Origin: an uncultured Anaerosolibacter sp.
GTDB lineage: Bacteria; Bacillota_A; Clostridia; Peptostreptococcales; Thermotaleaceae
Length of the DNA: 24,982 bases
Assembly (NCBI GenBank): GCA_937948705.1
Contig: CALECF010000017.1
Location: 1 to 24,982 of the forward strand
Direction of reading: 5' to 3'
Shown here in pieces: positions 7,603 through 15,920 of the stretch. The position numbers were made by a program, and so were the translations under genes. Positions within the stretch are counted from its first letter, which is position 1, and every line of letters begins with the position of its first letter. The notes beneath the pieces were generated by a model. That model did not search any database, was not told where the DNA came from, and worked only from the letters and a program-made list of their open reading frames with translations.

Positions 7603-7834
7603 TCCCTTGTGCCTCCCTAGGTTCAAAATCTATCTATTTCCAAAGCAAAATGTCTTTGTGATTGTCTAAAATTATTTCCTTTGCTTTTCATCATTCTTTC
7701 TATGCCTTGTCCTCTGATAAAGATGTATTCAATACCTATAGCATTTATGCACATGCTTTCAAAATATATAAAATATTTATGTACTACATAGGTTAGACTG
7801 TATACAATCTTAAGCTTCTCTTTACCAGTCCACG
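7603..7834 (-). promoter_or_regulatory. Leader region of the dha-type operon
   Basis: A 232-base AT-rich stretch before the first gene of the operon. A possible promoter on the minus strand is TTGAAA followed after 16 bases by TATAGG (about 7734-7761), but the -10 is weak. No sigma-54 -24/-12 element and no palindromic operator stand out. Confidence 0.3.
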
Positions 7835-7837
7835 TAA

Positions 7838-7868
7838 AAAAGACAGGTTACCTATGGAACCTGTCTTT
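7838..7868 (-). terminator. Rho-independent terminator of the DUF5667-like gene
   Basis: A perfect 9-bp stem AGACAGGTT/AACCTGTCT (7841-7849 and 7858-7866) with an 8-base loop. On the minus strand it runs straight into TTTTTT, 35 bases after the stop codon at 7902. Confidence 0.9.
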
Positions 7869-7901
7869 CTAAATATGGCTATTATTTCTTAAGCCCTCAT
7901 C

Positions 7902-9017
7902 CTATTTGTCTTTTTCGTCATCTTTGCTATCTTTTTTCTTCTGCTGTTGCTTCACTGCTTCTTTTTGGGTTTTCTCTAGGGCTTTATTTATTTTCTCCAT
8001 TCTCTTCTTTTCTTGTCTTCTTAATTTTTCAGAATCATCATCTTCATCTTCATCATCATCATCATCTTCATCTTTATCATCTTGATCGTCTATTTCTTTA
8101 AACCCCTTATTGAGCTTCTTTTCTATTTTTTGTAATTCCTTTTCTAATCTCTTTTTGTTCTTCTCTGCTTCTCTTGTTATTTTCTCAACTTCAGTTATTT
8201 TTTCCTCAGCAATCTTTTCTGCTTCATCATCTTCAGTTTCCTTTGCCGTCTTCAACGCCAGTTGTGCATCTTCAAGGACTGTCTTCGCCTCTTTCAGCTG
8301 GCTATTGAGCAGGACCTGCTTGCTTTTATTTGCTTTGGCCTTTAATTCAGAAGGATGAATGCCCAAGTCCTTTGCAATCTCTCCAAACCCTTTGCCTTCA
8401 CTAGCCATCAAATCTGCAATCTCATCGATAGATTTTCCACTAGCATCTGCAAGTAAGAATACCTTGGCAATTTGCCCATAACCAAATCCCTTTGTTTCTC
8501 TCAACAGTATTACTTTATCTACATCTAAATCTCTCACTACGTTTGCTACGAGGTAAGCACTATCCCTCTTCTCCGATAATCTTTCTTTTTGTTCTTCATT
8601 TATCACAGCTTCTACGGATTCGATCACTTCAGCCGAGTCCTCCAATTGAGTACTTAACGTCTCTTTTGTCGCATCATCCACTGCTTCCTTCAGTATAACT
8701 TCTGATACCATCTCAAAAGCTTCCTCTATTCTCTGTCCATATGCTTCCATTGCCTTTTGAACATATTCAACCTTATCCTCTTCTGTCATTAGCTTCGCTT
8801 CTGCCAATCTCTCTTGGGTAATTGCCAAAAGAAGTTGTGCTTTCTTTTGAATATCTACTGTCAATGAAAGCTGAATGTCTTCTACCAGTTGATCTATAGT
8901 ATACAAAGCACTATCTGGCGTAATCCCTGGGGTTATAGCATTGGTCATTTCCTCTCCAAATATAGGTGTTACACTTAATAGTGCTGCCATAAGTCCAGAT
9001 AAAATTATTCTCTTCAT
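7902..9017 (-). CDS. Secreted DUF5667-like protein with coiled coil and acidic tract
   Basis: A 371-residue protein of unknown function. Residues 1-22 form a signal peptide ending near IFG. Residues 32-110 (TPDSALYTIDQLVEDIQLSLT, then KKAQLLLAITQERLAEA) match the helical DUF5667 domain of extracellular proteins. Two short related units follow, KGFGYGQIAKVFLLADASG and KGFGEIAKDLGIHPSEL, each resembling a small helix-turn motif. A long charged coiled coil leads to an Asp/Glu run of about 20 residues, then a Lys-rich tail. The ATG has AGGGAGG 7 bases upstream. It is a single-gene unit with its own terminator. The acidic tract might bind Ca2+ or cationic wall material; that is a guess. Confidence 0.75.
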   Translation of the reverse strand: MKRIILSGLMAALLSVTPIFGEEMTNAITPGITPDSALYTIDQLVEDIQLSLTVDIQKKAQLLLAITQERLAEAKLMTEEDKVEYVQKAMEAYGQRIEEAFEMVSEVILKEAVDDATKETLSTQLEDSAEVIESVEAVINEEQKERLSEKRDSAYLVANVVRDLDVDKVILLRETKGFGYGQIAKVFLLADASGKSIDEIADLMASEGKGFGEIAKDLGIHPSELKAKANKSKQVLLNSQLKEAKTVLEDAQLALKTAKETEDDEAEKIAEEKITEVEKITREAEKNKKRLEKELQKIEKKLNKGFKEIDDQDDKDEDDDDDEDEDDDSEKLRRQEKKRMEKINKALEKTQKEAVKQQQKKKDSKDDEKDK

Positions 9018-9161
9018 TTAATGTCCTCCCTTTAACTATCTCTTTTATGTAGTATAGAGATACGCCAAAGGCCTTTCATTTGGGACCTGTTTTCCAACTT
9101 TGTTTGATGGCAGTTTTTTCTAATACCTTTATCCTTGCAAAACGCCATACCTTTTGGGGAA

Positions 9162-10130
9162 CTACTTGCCCTCAAAAAAATCTTTCATCCTTGTCTTTCC
9201 CATATGATGAAGCTCAATATTCTTTTGCATCGTTGAGCCGTCTTCACTATTATGGCGAGTCAATATTTTGAGTCTATTCGGGACGATTCGAATATTGAGA
9301 GGAAAGGCAGTCCCACCTTCTCCATCAAGATCCGTACCCACATCTCCATCGGTATTTACCCATAAGTCCTGTGCTTTAAAATGCATCACATTGGTATTAT
9401 TGATATGCTCCCCATTGATCACTGCCAGTAATAAAGCTGCCAGCTCATATATTGGACATTTTTTAAAGACAAAAACATCTAACAATCCATCATTAATCGA
9501 AGCGGTAGGCGCGAGCTTATGAAAACCACCTGCGGACTTTCCATTCATGACTAACATGAAAAGTATTTCGCCCTCATAGTTCATGGCTTCACTATGAATT
9601 TGAATGTTAACTGGTTTTACCTTGGGCAATTCAGCGATGCCATGTAGATAATAAGCGAGTACCCCTAGATTATGTTTAAGCTCCATATTCGTCCTTTGGC
9701 TAATATCAATCAATACCCCAAGACTTGCAACATTCATAAAATACCTGTCATTTACAAGACCTACATCCGACAAGGTGTAGTTATCCTGTAGTAGGATCTC
9801 TATGATTTCTTCAATCCCATGGGGTAAGTTGAAATATTGGGCATAATCATTGGCTGTTCCAACAGGAAATATTCCTATAGGCAAATTTATATCATACTTT
9901 AGGAGTCCATTAATGACTTGATTCAGCGTACCATCTCCACCAGCAACGAGGATCTTTTTATACTCCTTTTCATTCATGCATGAAATCATTTGATCTAGGT
10001 CTTCCCTCTTATTGGTTCTATAAGGCTCAATTTGCAAACCTTTTTGCTGAAATCTATCAATAATATAGTCGAGATGATTTTTAAAAGTTCCATCTCCTGA
10101 AACAGGATTATAAATTAATTTTACTTTCAT
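9162..10130 (-). CDS. Diacylglycerol kinase family lipid kinase (YegS/BmrU/DgkB type)
   Basis: A 322-residue soluble lipid kinase of the DAGK_cat family. It shows NPVSG at the N-terminus, GGDGTLNQ (64-71) for nucleotide binding, PVGTANDYA (90-97), and LDGEGG near residue 277, which carries the acidic catalytic and metal residues. Members phosphorylate diacylglycerol or related lipids at the membrane face, recycling diacylglycerol from lipoteichoic acid synthesis or making other lipid phosphates. The final 35 residues (from HNSEDGST) form an extra charged tail beyond the core. The ATG at 10130 has AGGGAAGGA just upstream. It is a single-gene unit; neighbours do not help to choose the lipid. 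Confidence 0.9.
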   Translation of the reverse strand: MKVKLIYNPVSGDGTFKNHLDYIIDRFQQKGLQIEPYRTNKREDLDQMISCMNEKEYKKILVAGGDGTLNQVINGLLKYDINLPIGIFPVGTANDYAQYFNLPHGIEEIIEILLQDNYTLSDVGLVNDRYFMNVASLGVLIDISQRTNMELKHNLGVLAYYLHGIAELPKVKPVNIQIHSEAMNYEGEILFMLVMNGKSAGGFHKLAPTASINDGLLDVFVFKKCPIYELAALLLAVINGEHINNTNVMHFKAQDLWVNTDGDVGTDLDGEGGTAFPLNIRIVPNRLKILTRHNSEDGSTMQKNIELHHMGKTRMKDFFEGK

Positions 10131-10219
10131 GTCCTTCCCTTCCTTCTTATATACTTCCCTACATGATTACCAGTCTCGTCCTAAGACAGTATGGGTAGCA
10201 TCATTTAAGCAATTACAAA

Positions 10220-10249
10220 TTTATAGTTCATTTGTTTTTTTAATATCAA
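10220..10249 (-). promoter_or_regulatory. Predicted sigma-A promoter of the lipid kinase gene
   Basis: On the minus strand TTGATA (10244-10249) and TATAAA (10220-10225) are 18 bases apart, about 90 bases before the ATG at 10130. Confidence 0.5.
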
Positions 10250-10329
10250 CAATAATATCTACACAGCATCCTTCTCAAACTATTCTTCTCTATATAATTC
10301 TCGCTTTTTCTTCTATTTCCTTCAACAAC

Positions 10330-10355
10330 AAAGACAGACTATGTAGTCTGCCTTT
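10330..10355. terminator. Hairpin terminator between chemoreceptor and lipid kinase genes
   Basis: AAAGACAGACT and AGTCTGCCTTT pair over 11 bp around ATGT, with one G-U pair in the minus-strand RNA. U-rich sequence (TCTTTGTTGTT) follows on the minus strand. The structure lies 165 bases after the chemoreceptor stop, so it could end that transcript. Confidence 0.6.
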
Positions 10356-10519
10356 AAATAACTTACTCGTATATGTACTCTTGACCCATATTATGTACCA
10401 TTTATTTATAAATACACTTATTACCTTTTAAAAAGGACATATTGGTCCTAATGATATAAGATCATATCATGCTTTGTCCTATTACGCTAAGCTGAGTTCT
10501 CGACCCTCTAGCTTCTGTG

Positions 10520-12226
10520 TTATATTTTAAATTGGCTCACAACGCTTTTTAATGTAACGGTGGCGTTTGAAAGTGAATGGGCACTCTGTGCAACAACTTC
10601 CATAGAACTGGTTTGCTGTTGTACAGAAGCAACGGTTTGCTCAATGCCTGCAGAATTTTCTTCAGATACTGCAGCTACCTGCTCAACTGCAGTATTAATC
10701 TTTTCACTATTTTGAGATATTTCTTCTAGGCTGTCGGCAACCACTTTTATTTTTTCAATGATTGTAGCAGCTTTTAAGCTAATTGTATCAAATACTTCTC
10801 CAGCTGCGTTCATTTGAGAAGTACCCATCTCAATTACCTGATATCCCTTTTCAAGAGATGTTGACATCCCTTTAGAATCTTTCTGGATACCTACCACTAT
10901 ATCTGTAATTTCCTTTAAAGATTTTTCAACTTGTACTGCTAGCTTTCGGATTTCATCAGCAACTACCCCAAATCCTTTGCCTGCATCACCAGCTCTTGCA
11001 GCTTCAATGGCAGCATTTAACGCTAGAAGATTGGTCTGCTCGGCAATTCCCCGAATTACTTGTATAATGATAGATACCTTCTTGGAGTTTTCATCCAGGT
11101 GTTTTACTTTCATGACAGAATCTCTAATTACGTCATTAATATGATTCATATTGTCAATGGAATCGCTCATTTTTATACTGCCACTTTCAACTACATTTAA
11201 GATATCCGCTGAACATGTCTCTAGGACTTCTTTGTTGATATTTGCTTGTTGGACCAATTCAACTAGTGAATAAATAGAATGGGCGATCTCACTGGAAGCA
11301 TTTGCTTGATGCTGTGCCCCGGAGGCCATCTGCTGCATTGTTGCAGCGATTTGAAGACTTCCTTCTTTGACCTCCTCTGCTATTCTTCTAAAAGCACTGC
11401 TTTCCTCATCTATGGTAAATGTCGATTGAGAAATACTTTGTATCATATTTTGCAAATTATGTACCATGTCATATATTGAAGCGGATAATTGACCAATTTC
11501 ATCTTTTCCTTCATATTGATTTTTTGATACAGTAAGATCACCCTTAGAGACTTTGTTCGCTATACCTACGATTTGGTTTAAGTTTCTGCCGATGCTTCGG
11601 CTGATTAAAAGCAGGATAATCGTGCCAAGTACTGCAGCTGAAATAATAGAAATAATTAATACATAAATAGAGCTTTGAACCTTCTGATGCGCATCTACTA
11701 TGGATTGGTGGCGTTGATTATCAATAGAAGCCTTAATTCTTTCAAGCAGAGACGCAGTAGGCTTTCTAAGTCCAGACAGCTTGACATATCCTAAAACTGC
11801 TTCATCACGGTTTTCTATGGCTAGGCTAGGAATTATTACATTTTTAAAGGTATCATCCATTGTTTTATTGTTCTTATGAATGATTTGTAAAACAGAACTT
11901 AATACTTCTGTATTCATAGACGGGGACACCATGTCCAGCAAATGATCAAATTCTTTTTGTGTCTGGTCATAGTCAGCTATTAGATTTTTATTATTCACAC
12001 TCATATAGTCAGAAACAATGAGCTCTTTTGATTTGAAAAGAGAAGCTAGATGGGTTAATGCTACAGATCTTTCGCCGGCCGATTCTATTATTGATATGGC
12101 ATTCCTAATTTCTAATAGAGACATAATCACAAAAATAGCTGCTGAAATAAATAAAAAAATTGTAATCAATAAAGCTGCACCATACTTGAAGCCAATTTTA
12201 AAATTTCTCCACCTTAACCTATTCAA
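10520..12226 (-). CDS. Methyl-accepting chemotaxis protein
   Basis: A 568-residue transmembrane chemoreceptor. Order: membrane segment 14-36, a periplasmic-side helical region about 37-186 of four-helix-bundle type, membrane segment 187-209, HAMP about 210-262, then the cytoplasmic signalling hairpin with the near-invariant tip [21 protein letters not shown] (393-413) and [15 protein letters not shown]. No NWETF-type tail for CheR/CheB is present. The start is a TTG at 12226 with AAAGGG about 10 bases upstream. That TTG sits inside a four-codon frame ATG-AAA-TTT-GAA-TAG, so the start is less certain than the rest. Lying next to a TRAP transporter operon, it may sense the same compound, but the terminator between them shows separate transcription. 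Confidence 0.92.
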   Translation of the reverse strand: MNRLRWRNFKIGFKYGAALLITIFLFISAAIFVIMSLLEIRNAISIIESAGERSVALTHLASLFKSKELIVSDYMSVNNKNLIADYDQTQKEFDHLLDMVSPSMNTEVLSSVLQIIHKNNKTMDDTFKNVIIPSLAIENRDEAVLGYVKLSGLRKPTASLLERIKASIDNQRHQSIVDAHQKVQSSIYVLIISIISAAVLGTIILLLISRSIGRNLNQIVGIANKVSKGDLTVSKNQYEGKDEIGQLSASIYDMVHNLQNMIQSISQSTFTIDEESSAFRRIAEEVKEGSLQIAATMQQMASGAQHQANASSEIAHSIYSLVELVQQANINKEVLETCSADILNVVESGSIKMSDSIDNMNHINDVIRDSVMKVKHLDENSKKVSIIIQVIRGIAEQTNLLALNAAIEAARAGDAGKGFGVVADEIRKLAVQVEKSLKEITDIVVGIQKDSKGMSTSLEKGYQVIEMGTSQMNAAGEVFDTISLKAATIIEKIKVVADSLEEISQNSEKINTAVEQVAAVSEENSAGIEQTVASVQQQTSSMEVVAQSAHSLSNATVTLKSVVSQFKI

Positions 12227-12467
12227 ATTTCATCGACCCTTTCATTGGTAAGTATAATCAAGACAATTTGAGATAGTTCTTGTTTGCTTTATGCTTGCTT
12301 CCCCCATCCAATTGTCCGTACATTCTTAATAGTAGCCGCCTTTACCGGTGGTACGGTTCGCCGTAGTTGGCTTGACTACGATTTTATCGATGGGCAAATG
12401 CGTCAAATGGAATTGTGAAACCATTATATTTCATAATCATAGATAAGTTCTAGACTTTCTTTAACGC
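12227..12467 (-). other. Unexplained GC-richer leader upstream of the chemoreceptor gene
   Basis: Between the TRAP terminator and the chemoreceptor start lies a stretch that is clearly richer in GC at 12330-12420 than other gaps here. On the minus strand it can fold: CGTAGT/ACTACG closes a hairpin, while GTAGTC can instead pair with GGCTAC downstream. The same stretch is open as a 32-codon frame (12424 down to 12326) ending GKGGYY and stop, without a clear ribosome site. It could be a decayed coding fragment or a structured leader. I found no convincing promoter. Confidence 0.4.
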
Positions 12468-12516
12468 AAAAAGGGCGTCACAGCCGCAGATCATCTAGCT
12501 TATTGTGACAGCCCTT
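12468..12516 (-). terminator. Rho-independent terminator of the TRAP transporter operon
   Basis: On the minus strand AAGGGC-T-GTCACA pairs with TGTGACGCCCTT (12 bp with one bulge) around a 21-base loop and is followed by TTTTTG. It begins 22 bases after the dctP stop codon. Confidence 0.85.
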
Positions 12517-12537
12517 CTTACGCAAATTATTTATTCT

Positions 12538-13563
12538 TTATTTAGCATTTATAATGTCTTCTAGAACCTTCTCGCCATTCTCTATATTTTTTGCATATTC
12601 ACTCCAATATGGCTTAAATAGATCAAGCAAAGATTGCTTATCTTCAATTACTGTAACTGTAGTACCTTCTTCTTTAAGTTTTGCAAATGCAGCATCAACA
12701 TCTTTAAAGAAATTATCAGTATGGAAGTCTTTAACTTCTACTGCAACTCTTGATAATATTTCTCTATCTTCATCCGATAAACTTTCCCACTTTTTTTCAC
12801 CGATAGCTACACCTAAAGTAGATATCATATGTCTAGTATCGCAAAGATAGTTCGCAACTTCGTTGAATCCCAATTGTTCAAATAGTATTGGATCACCATC
12901 TACAGCATCAACAATATGTGATTGTAAAGCTGTAAATGCTTCGCCCCAAGGAATTGGAGTAGGTTTCATCCCTAGTAGTTTAAAAGTATCCATATACAAT
13001 TTTGCCTCTGGGGATCGAATCATAATGTTTGAAAAATCTTCAATTTTATTAATTGGCTTTTTAGTTAAGAATACTCTGTTAGCATTTTGATGCCAGCTAA
13101 GAGTCCTTATTCCCTTAGATTGAATTAGCTTTTCCCCAAAACCCTTCATCGTATCACTCTTAAGTACAGCTTCTGCATGGTCAAAATCTCTTAGGATAAA
13201 TGGAAGCGCTATCATACCATATTCAGGAACTATTGTACTAAGCATTGAACCATCTACAAAAGCCATGTCTAGAGTTCCAAATTCTAAGCCTTCCATATTT
13301 TCAGGAAGAGTGCCCATTTGCCCAGCAGGGAATACCTCAATTTTAATTCTACCATTAGACTCTTCTAATACTCTCTTTGCATACTCATTTGCTGTCTTAT
13401 CGCCTAAAGAACCTACTGCTAAGATATGTCCAAACTTCAACACGATTTCCTTTTGTTCACTGGAAGCGTTTTCTTTTGCCACATCATTTGTTTTACTGGA
13501 GCAACCCATAAGTGTCAACCCGAATAAAGCCAAAATAACTATTAACGCAACTACCTTTTTCAT
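12538..13563 (-). CDS. dctP: TRAP transporter solute-binding lipoprotein (DctP family)
   Basis: A 341-residue extracellular binding protein. Its signal peptide ends in the lipobox LMGC with Cys21 as the lipid anchor, as expected in a Gram-positive. The mature part has the DctP pattern: FGHILAVGS near the start, FPAGQMG, and IRSPE with Arg183, the residue that pairs with the substrate carboxylate. PIPWGEAFTALQSHIVDAVDG follows. That Arg supports an organic-acid or sugar-acid ligand. The ATG at 13563 has AGGGGG upstream; a TTG five codons earlier would swallow that site. It is the last gene of a Q-M-P operon, 121 bases after dctM. Context points to a uronate or aldonate as the ligand; the exact one is not visible. 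Confidence 0.92.
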   Translation of the reverse strand: MKKVVALIVILALFGLTLMGCSSKTNDVAKENASSEQKEIVLKFGHILAVGSLGDKTANEYAKRVLEESNGRIKIEVFPAGQMGTLPENMEGLEFGTLDMAFVDGSMLSTIVPEYGMIALPFILRDFDHAEAVLKSDTMKGFGEKLIQSKGIRTLSWHQNANRVFLTKKPINKIEDFSNIMIRSPEAKLYMDTFKLLGMKPTPIPWGEAFTALQSHIVDAVDGDPILFEQLGFNEVANYLCDTRHMISTLGVAIGEKKWESLSDEDREILSRVAVEVKDFHTDNFFKDVDAAFAKLKEEGTTVTVIEDKQSLLDLFKPYWSEYAKNIENGEKVLEDIINAK

Positions 13564-13684
13564 TTTTATCCCCCTCAAAGTTTATTTTCATTCATTTATT
13601 ATCAAATAGTTTGTATCCCTAGAGCAGTACTCTTCAACATTCATCTGCTTTATAGAATATAACTACTCTAATAATTTTGTTTGC

Positions 13685-14956
13685 TTAATAGATTACATTT
13701 GGAATAAACAGTACTACGTCAGGCAAGAATACCATAACACTGACGATCAGGAGTATCAAAACAATAAATGGAGTTATGTAAGCGAACGCTTTTTCTGTAG
13801 GCGTATTCTTTACACCAGCTACTATGTAGACCAACATACCTACGGGTGGTGTTAAAGCACCTAATACTAGGGTAACAACCAAGATTATCGCAAAATGTAG
13901 TGGATCATAGCCGAATTTACCTATTAAGGGTACTAAAACAGGAACAACCATAATCAATGCAGCCGTAGTATCCACAAACATTCCTAAAGCAACTAAGAAT
14001 CCTATGATTATAAATAATACCATATGTGGATTTGTGGAAAGCTGCAATATCGATTCAAGTACTGTACTTGAGAAGTTCTCCCGTGCCATGATATAGCCGA
14101 AAATCGCTGCAATTGCTATGACAAACATGGCCGGCACTGTTGACAAAGTTGCTTCAAGCAAGGATCTTTTTATCTTTTCAATGGTTAAATTTTTCGTTAT
14201 TAGACCATAAATAAGTCCATATACACAAGCAATTGCTCCAGATTCAGTAGCCGTGAATACGCCAGTTATGATCCCCCCCATAATGATGAGTGGCATAATC
14301 AATGCGCCAAGGGCTCCTACGAATGAATTCCAAATGACTTTTAAACTAGCTCTTTTATCAGGCACAAATCCATTTTTCTTAGCATAAAAATAGCTAATAG
14401 CCATGAATCCAATCCCTGCAGCAACTCCCGGAAATATTCCAGCCAGGAATAGCTTTCCAACAGATATATTTGTAACACTAGAATACATAATCATTATTAT
14501 ACTTGGAGGTATAATAGGCCCTAATGCAGCACAAGAGGCAACCAAAGAAACCGCAAATCCCTCATCATACCCGTCTTTCGTAAGGGAAGGTATCATAATC
14601 CCTCCAATAGCTGAAGCATCAGCAGCTCCAGAACCTGAAATGCCTGCCATCAACATACCTGACATTACTGTAGTTTGTGCTAAACCACCAGTAATATGTC
14701 CAACAAGGGTCTTAGAAAATTCAAGTATCCTTTGTGTTATATTCGCTTCTGTCATAATGTGACCAGCAAGCATAAAAAACGGTATTGCCATTAACGAAAA
14801 AGAATCTGTTGCTGTAAACATTTTCTGTGCCATAACTATTCCTGGGAGATCAGGGTTGCTTAAAAGTGCAAAAGTAGCAGAAACAGCCATGACATATCCT
14901 ATAGGCATACCCAATATTAGCAAAATTATGAAGGATATAAATAGTACTGGTAACAT
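13685..14956 (-). CDS. dctM: TRAP transporter large permease (DctM family)
   Basis: A 423-residue integral membrane protein with about 11-12 hydrophobic segments. It has the family hallmarks GMPIGYVMAVSA, SGSGAADASAIGG, ASCAALGPIIPPSIIMI and a C-terminal LTPPVGMLVYIVAG. It forms the Na+-driven translocation channel fed by DctP. The ATG overlaps the dctQ stop by one base (TAATG) and has AAGGAGG upstream, so the two are translationally coupled. Confidence 0.95.
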   Translation of the reverse strand: MLPVLFISFIILLILGMPIGYVMAVSATFALLSNPDLPGIVMAQKMFTATDSFSLMAIPFFMLAGHIMTEANITQRILEFSKTLVGHITGGLAQTTVMSGMLMAGISGSGAADASAIGGIMIPSLTKDGYDEGFAVSLVASCAALGPIIPPSIIMIMYSSVTNISVGKLFLAGIFPGVAAGIGFMAISYFYAKKNGFVPDKRASLKVIWNSFVGALGALIMPLIIMGGIITGVFTATESGAIACVYGLIYGLITKNLTIEKIKRSLLEATLSTVPAMFVIAIAAIFGYIMARENFSSTVLESILQLSTNPHMVLFIIIGFLVALGMFVDTTAALIMVVPVLVPLIGKFGYDPLHFAIILVVTLVLGALTPPVGMLVYIVAGVKNTPTEKAFAYITPFIVLILLIVSVMVFLPDVVLFIPNVIY

Positions 14957-15453
14957 TAGTTTCCTCCTTCGCTAGCAGCTTTTTGAAAATTAATTATCTT
15001 TAACTCATTCACGAGTTTTTCAATGCAGAATATAAATAATATAACTGCACATATGGGCTGTGCTATGTAAATATAGTTGATAGGAATGTCTATACCTTGG
15101 ACAATCGTCTTGGTAGATCTTAAAACCAAGCTTAAACTATTAACAAAATAATATCCTGCGAAAAATGTGATTAAAATTGTATTTATGATATTTATAATAG
15201 AAACATATTTCTTATTTAAACGATTCGTTATTAGATCGAAAGCTGCATTCATATTTTTTCTAAATGCAATAGGAATACCTAGCATTACCATCCAGATAAA
15301 CATGTATCTCGCTGTTTGTTCTGTCCAGGTTAAAGGTGAATTAAAAACATACCTTGCAGCAACCTGTAAAATAACTATTGAGATAAATACTGATAGTAAA
15401 CCCATGAGTACTTTTTCAACAAACTTCTCGATCAAATCCATTATTTTCTTCAT
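14956..15453 (-). CDS. dctQ: TRAP transporter small permease (DctQ family)
   Basis: A 165-residue protein with four membrane segments and the family motif LTWTEQTARYMFIWMVMLG, followed by RKNMNAAFDLI. It partners DctM in the membrane. The ATG at 15453 has GGAGG 6 bases upstream; the reading from 15477 is less likely. It is the first gene of the TRAP operon, with its promoter at 15647-15675 and a leader of about 190 bases. Confidence 0.93.
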   Translation of the reverse strand: MKKIMDLIEKFVEKVLMGLLSVFISIVILQVAARYVFNSPLTWTEQTARYMFIWMVMLGIPIAFRKNMNAAFDLITNRLNKKYVSIINIINTILITFFAGYYFVNSLSLVLRSTKTIVQGIDIPINYIYIAQPICAVILFIFCIEKLVNELKIINFQKAASEGGN

Positions 15454-15583
15454 GTCTACCCTCCTATACGAGTACATCTAAAAATTCCTTTTTAGGTTTT
15501 TGTTGATATTCATTCTCCAATCTCCTTCCCCTTTTATTTTGAGATTTTAAACTCTTACGAATAACTGATGTTTTTACTAAGTC

Positions 15584-15752
15584 TTTGTTTCATGTTTACC
15601 TAGTTTGTTTCATGATTGTTTCACTTGTTTTTCAATTATATACATGATTTTATCACGATTTTGGTCTAGTTTCAATATGTTTTTTTGATTATTCTAATAA
15701 TTGTCATGCATATTCTTACCATTTTGTATTTTTTTGTTTCATAATGTTTCAT
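15584..15752 (-). promoter_or_regulatory. Array of TGAAAC direct repeats around the TRAP promoter
   Basis: Copies of GTTTCA (TGAAAC on the transcribed side), all in one orientation, start at 15587, 15607, 15618, 15669, 15736 and 15746. A variant GTTTTTCA starts at 15627. The common TTTCA core begins at 15588, 15608, 15619, 15630, 15670, 15737 and 15747, with spacings of 20, 11, 11, 40, 67 and 10 bases, mostly near whole helical turns. TTTCACA also occurs at 15778 and 15818. By base composition less than 0.1 exact copy would be expected in this span. The array brackets the promoter, so it is a probable regulator binding region. The protein that binds is unknown. Confidence 0.65.
15647..15675 (-). 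promoter_or_regulatory. Predicted sigma-A promoter of the TRAP operon
   Basis: On the minus strand TTGAAA (15670-15675) and TAAAAT (15647-15652) are separated by exactly 17 bases. The start point would fall near 15640. The -35 box overlaps one copy of the TGAAAC repeat, and four more copies lie just downstream of the -10, so access to this promoter is probably controlled through the repeats. Confidence 0.65.
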
Positions 15753-15841
15753 ATGTCGATTCAGGATTAAAATATACTTTCACATATTGTACAAATAAAA
15801 GGATTTAACATACTAATTTTCACAGATTTATAAGGAACGAA

Positions 15842-15902
15842 CAGTTAGGTCGTAACTGGAAAGAGTTTCTTAAATCTATATCGACACCATCTAGTTACAA
15901 CC
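15842..15902. repeat. Overlapping inverted repeats downstream of the epimerase gene
   Basis: CAGTTA/TAACTG forms a perfect 6-bp inverted repeat with a 5-base spacer (15842-15858). The overlapping GGTCGTAACT (15848-15857) can instead pair with AGTTACAACC (15893-15902) over 10 bp with one wobble. The two structures exclude each other. No U-tract follows directly, so this is not a standard terminator. Confidence 0.4.
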
Positions 15903-15920
15903 AACTTCACAAAGCGGCGC

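Larger units (their letters stand above)
10131..10519. other. Intergenic region between chemoreceptor and lipid kinase genes
   Basis: This 389-base gap holds the lipid kinase promoter and a bidirectional hairpin terminator, both listed separately. Nearer the chemoreceptor stop codon are a 7-bp inverted repeat ATGATAT/ATATCAT (10451-10470, 6-base loop) and a 5-bp AGGAC/GTCCT pair (10434-10449). No open frame with a ribosome site was seen. Confidence 0.5.

Noticed and set aside
7603..7834. Sigma-54 promoter for the dha-type operon, as in some PTS operons
   Set aside because: No TGGCAC-N5-TTGC-type element is visible on the minus strand, and no enhancer-binding activator gene is adjacent.
10129..10431. 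Plus-strand open frame of 100 codons in the lipid kinase upstream region
   Set aside because: It has no ribosome site, an AT-driven composition, and runs through a promoter and a hairpin.
12330..12420. c-di-GMP-I (GEMM) riboswitch upstream of the chemoreceptor
   Set aside because: GACGCA and a GCC-rich segment resemble parts of the motif, but the GGCAAA half and the GACGCAAAG core are missing.
15584..15752. CRISPR-like array
   Set aside because: The repeat unit is only 6-7 bases with 4-5 base gaps; there are no long repeats, unique spacers or cas genes.
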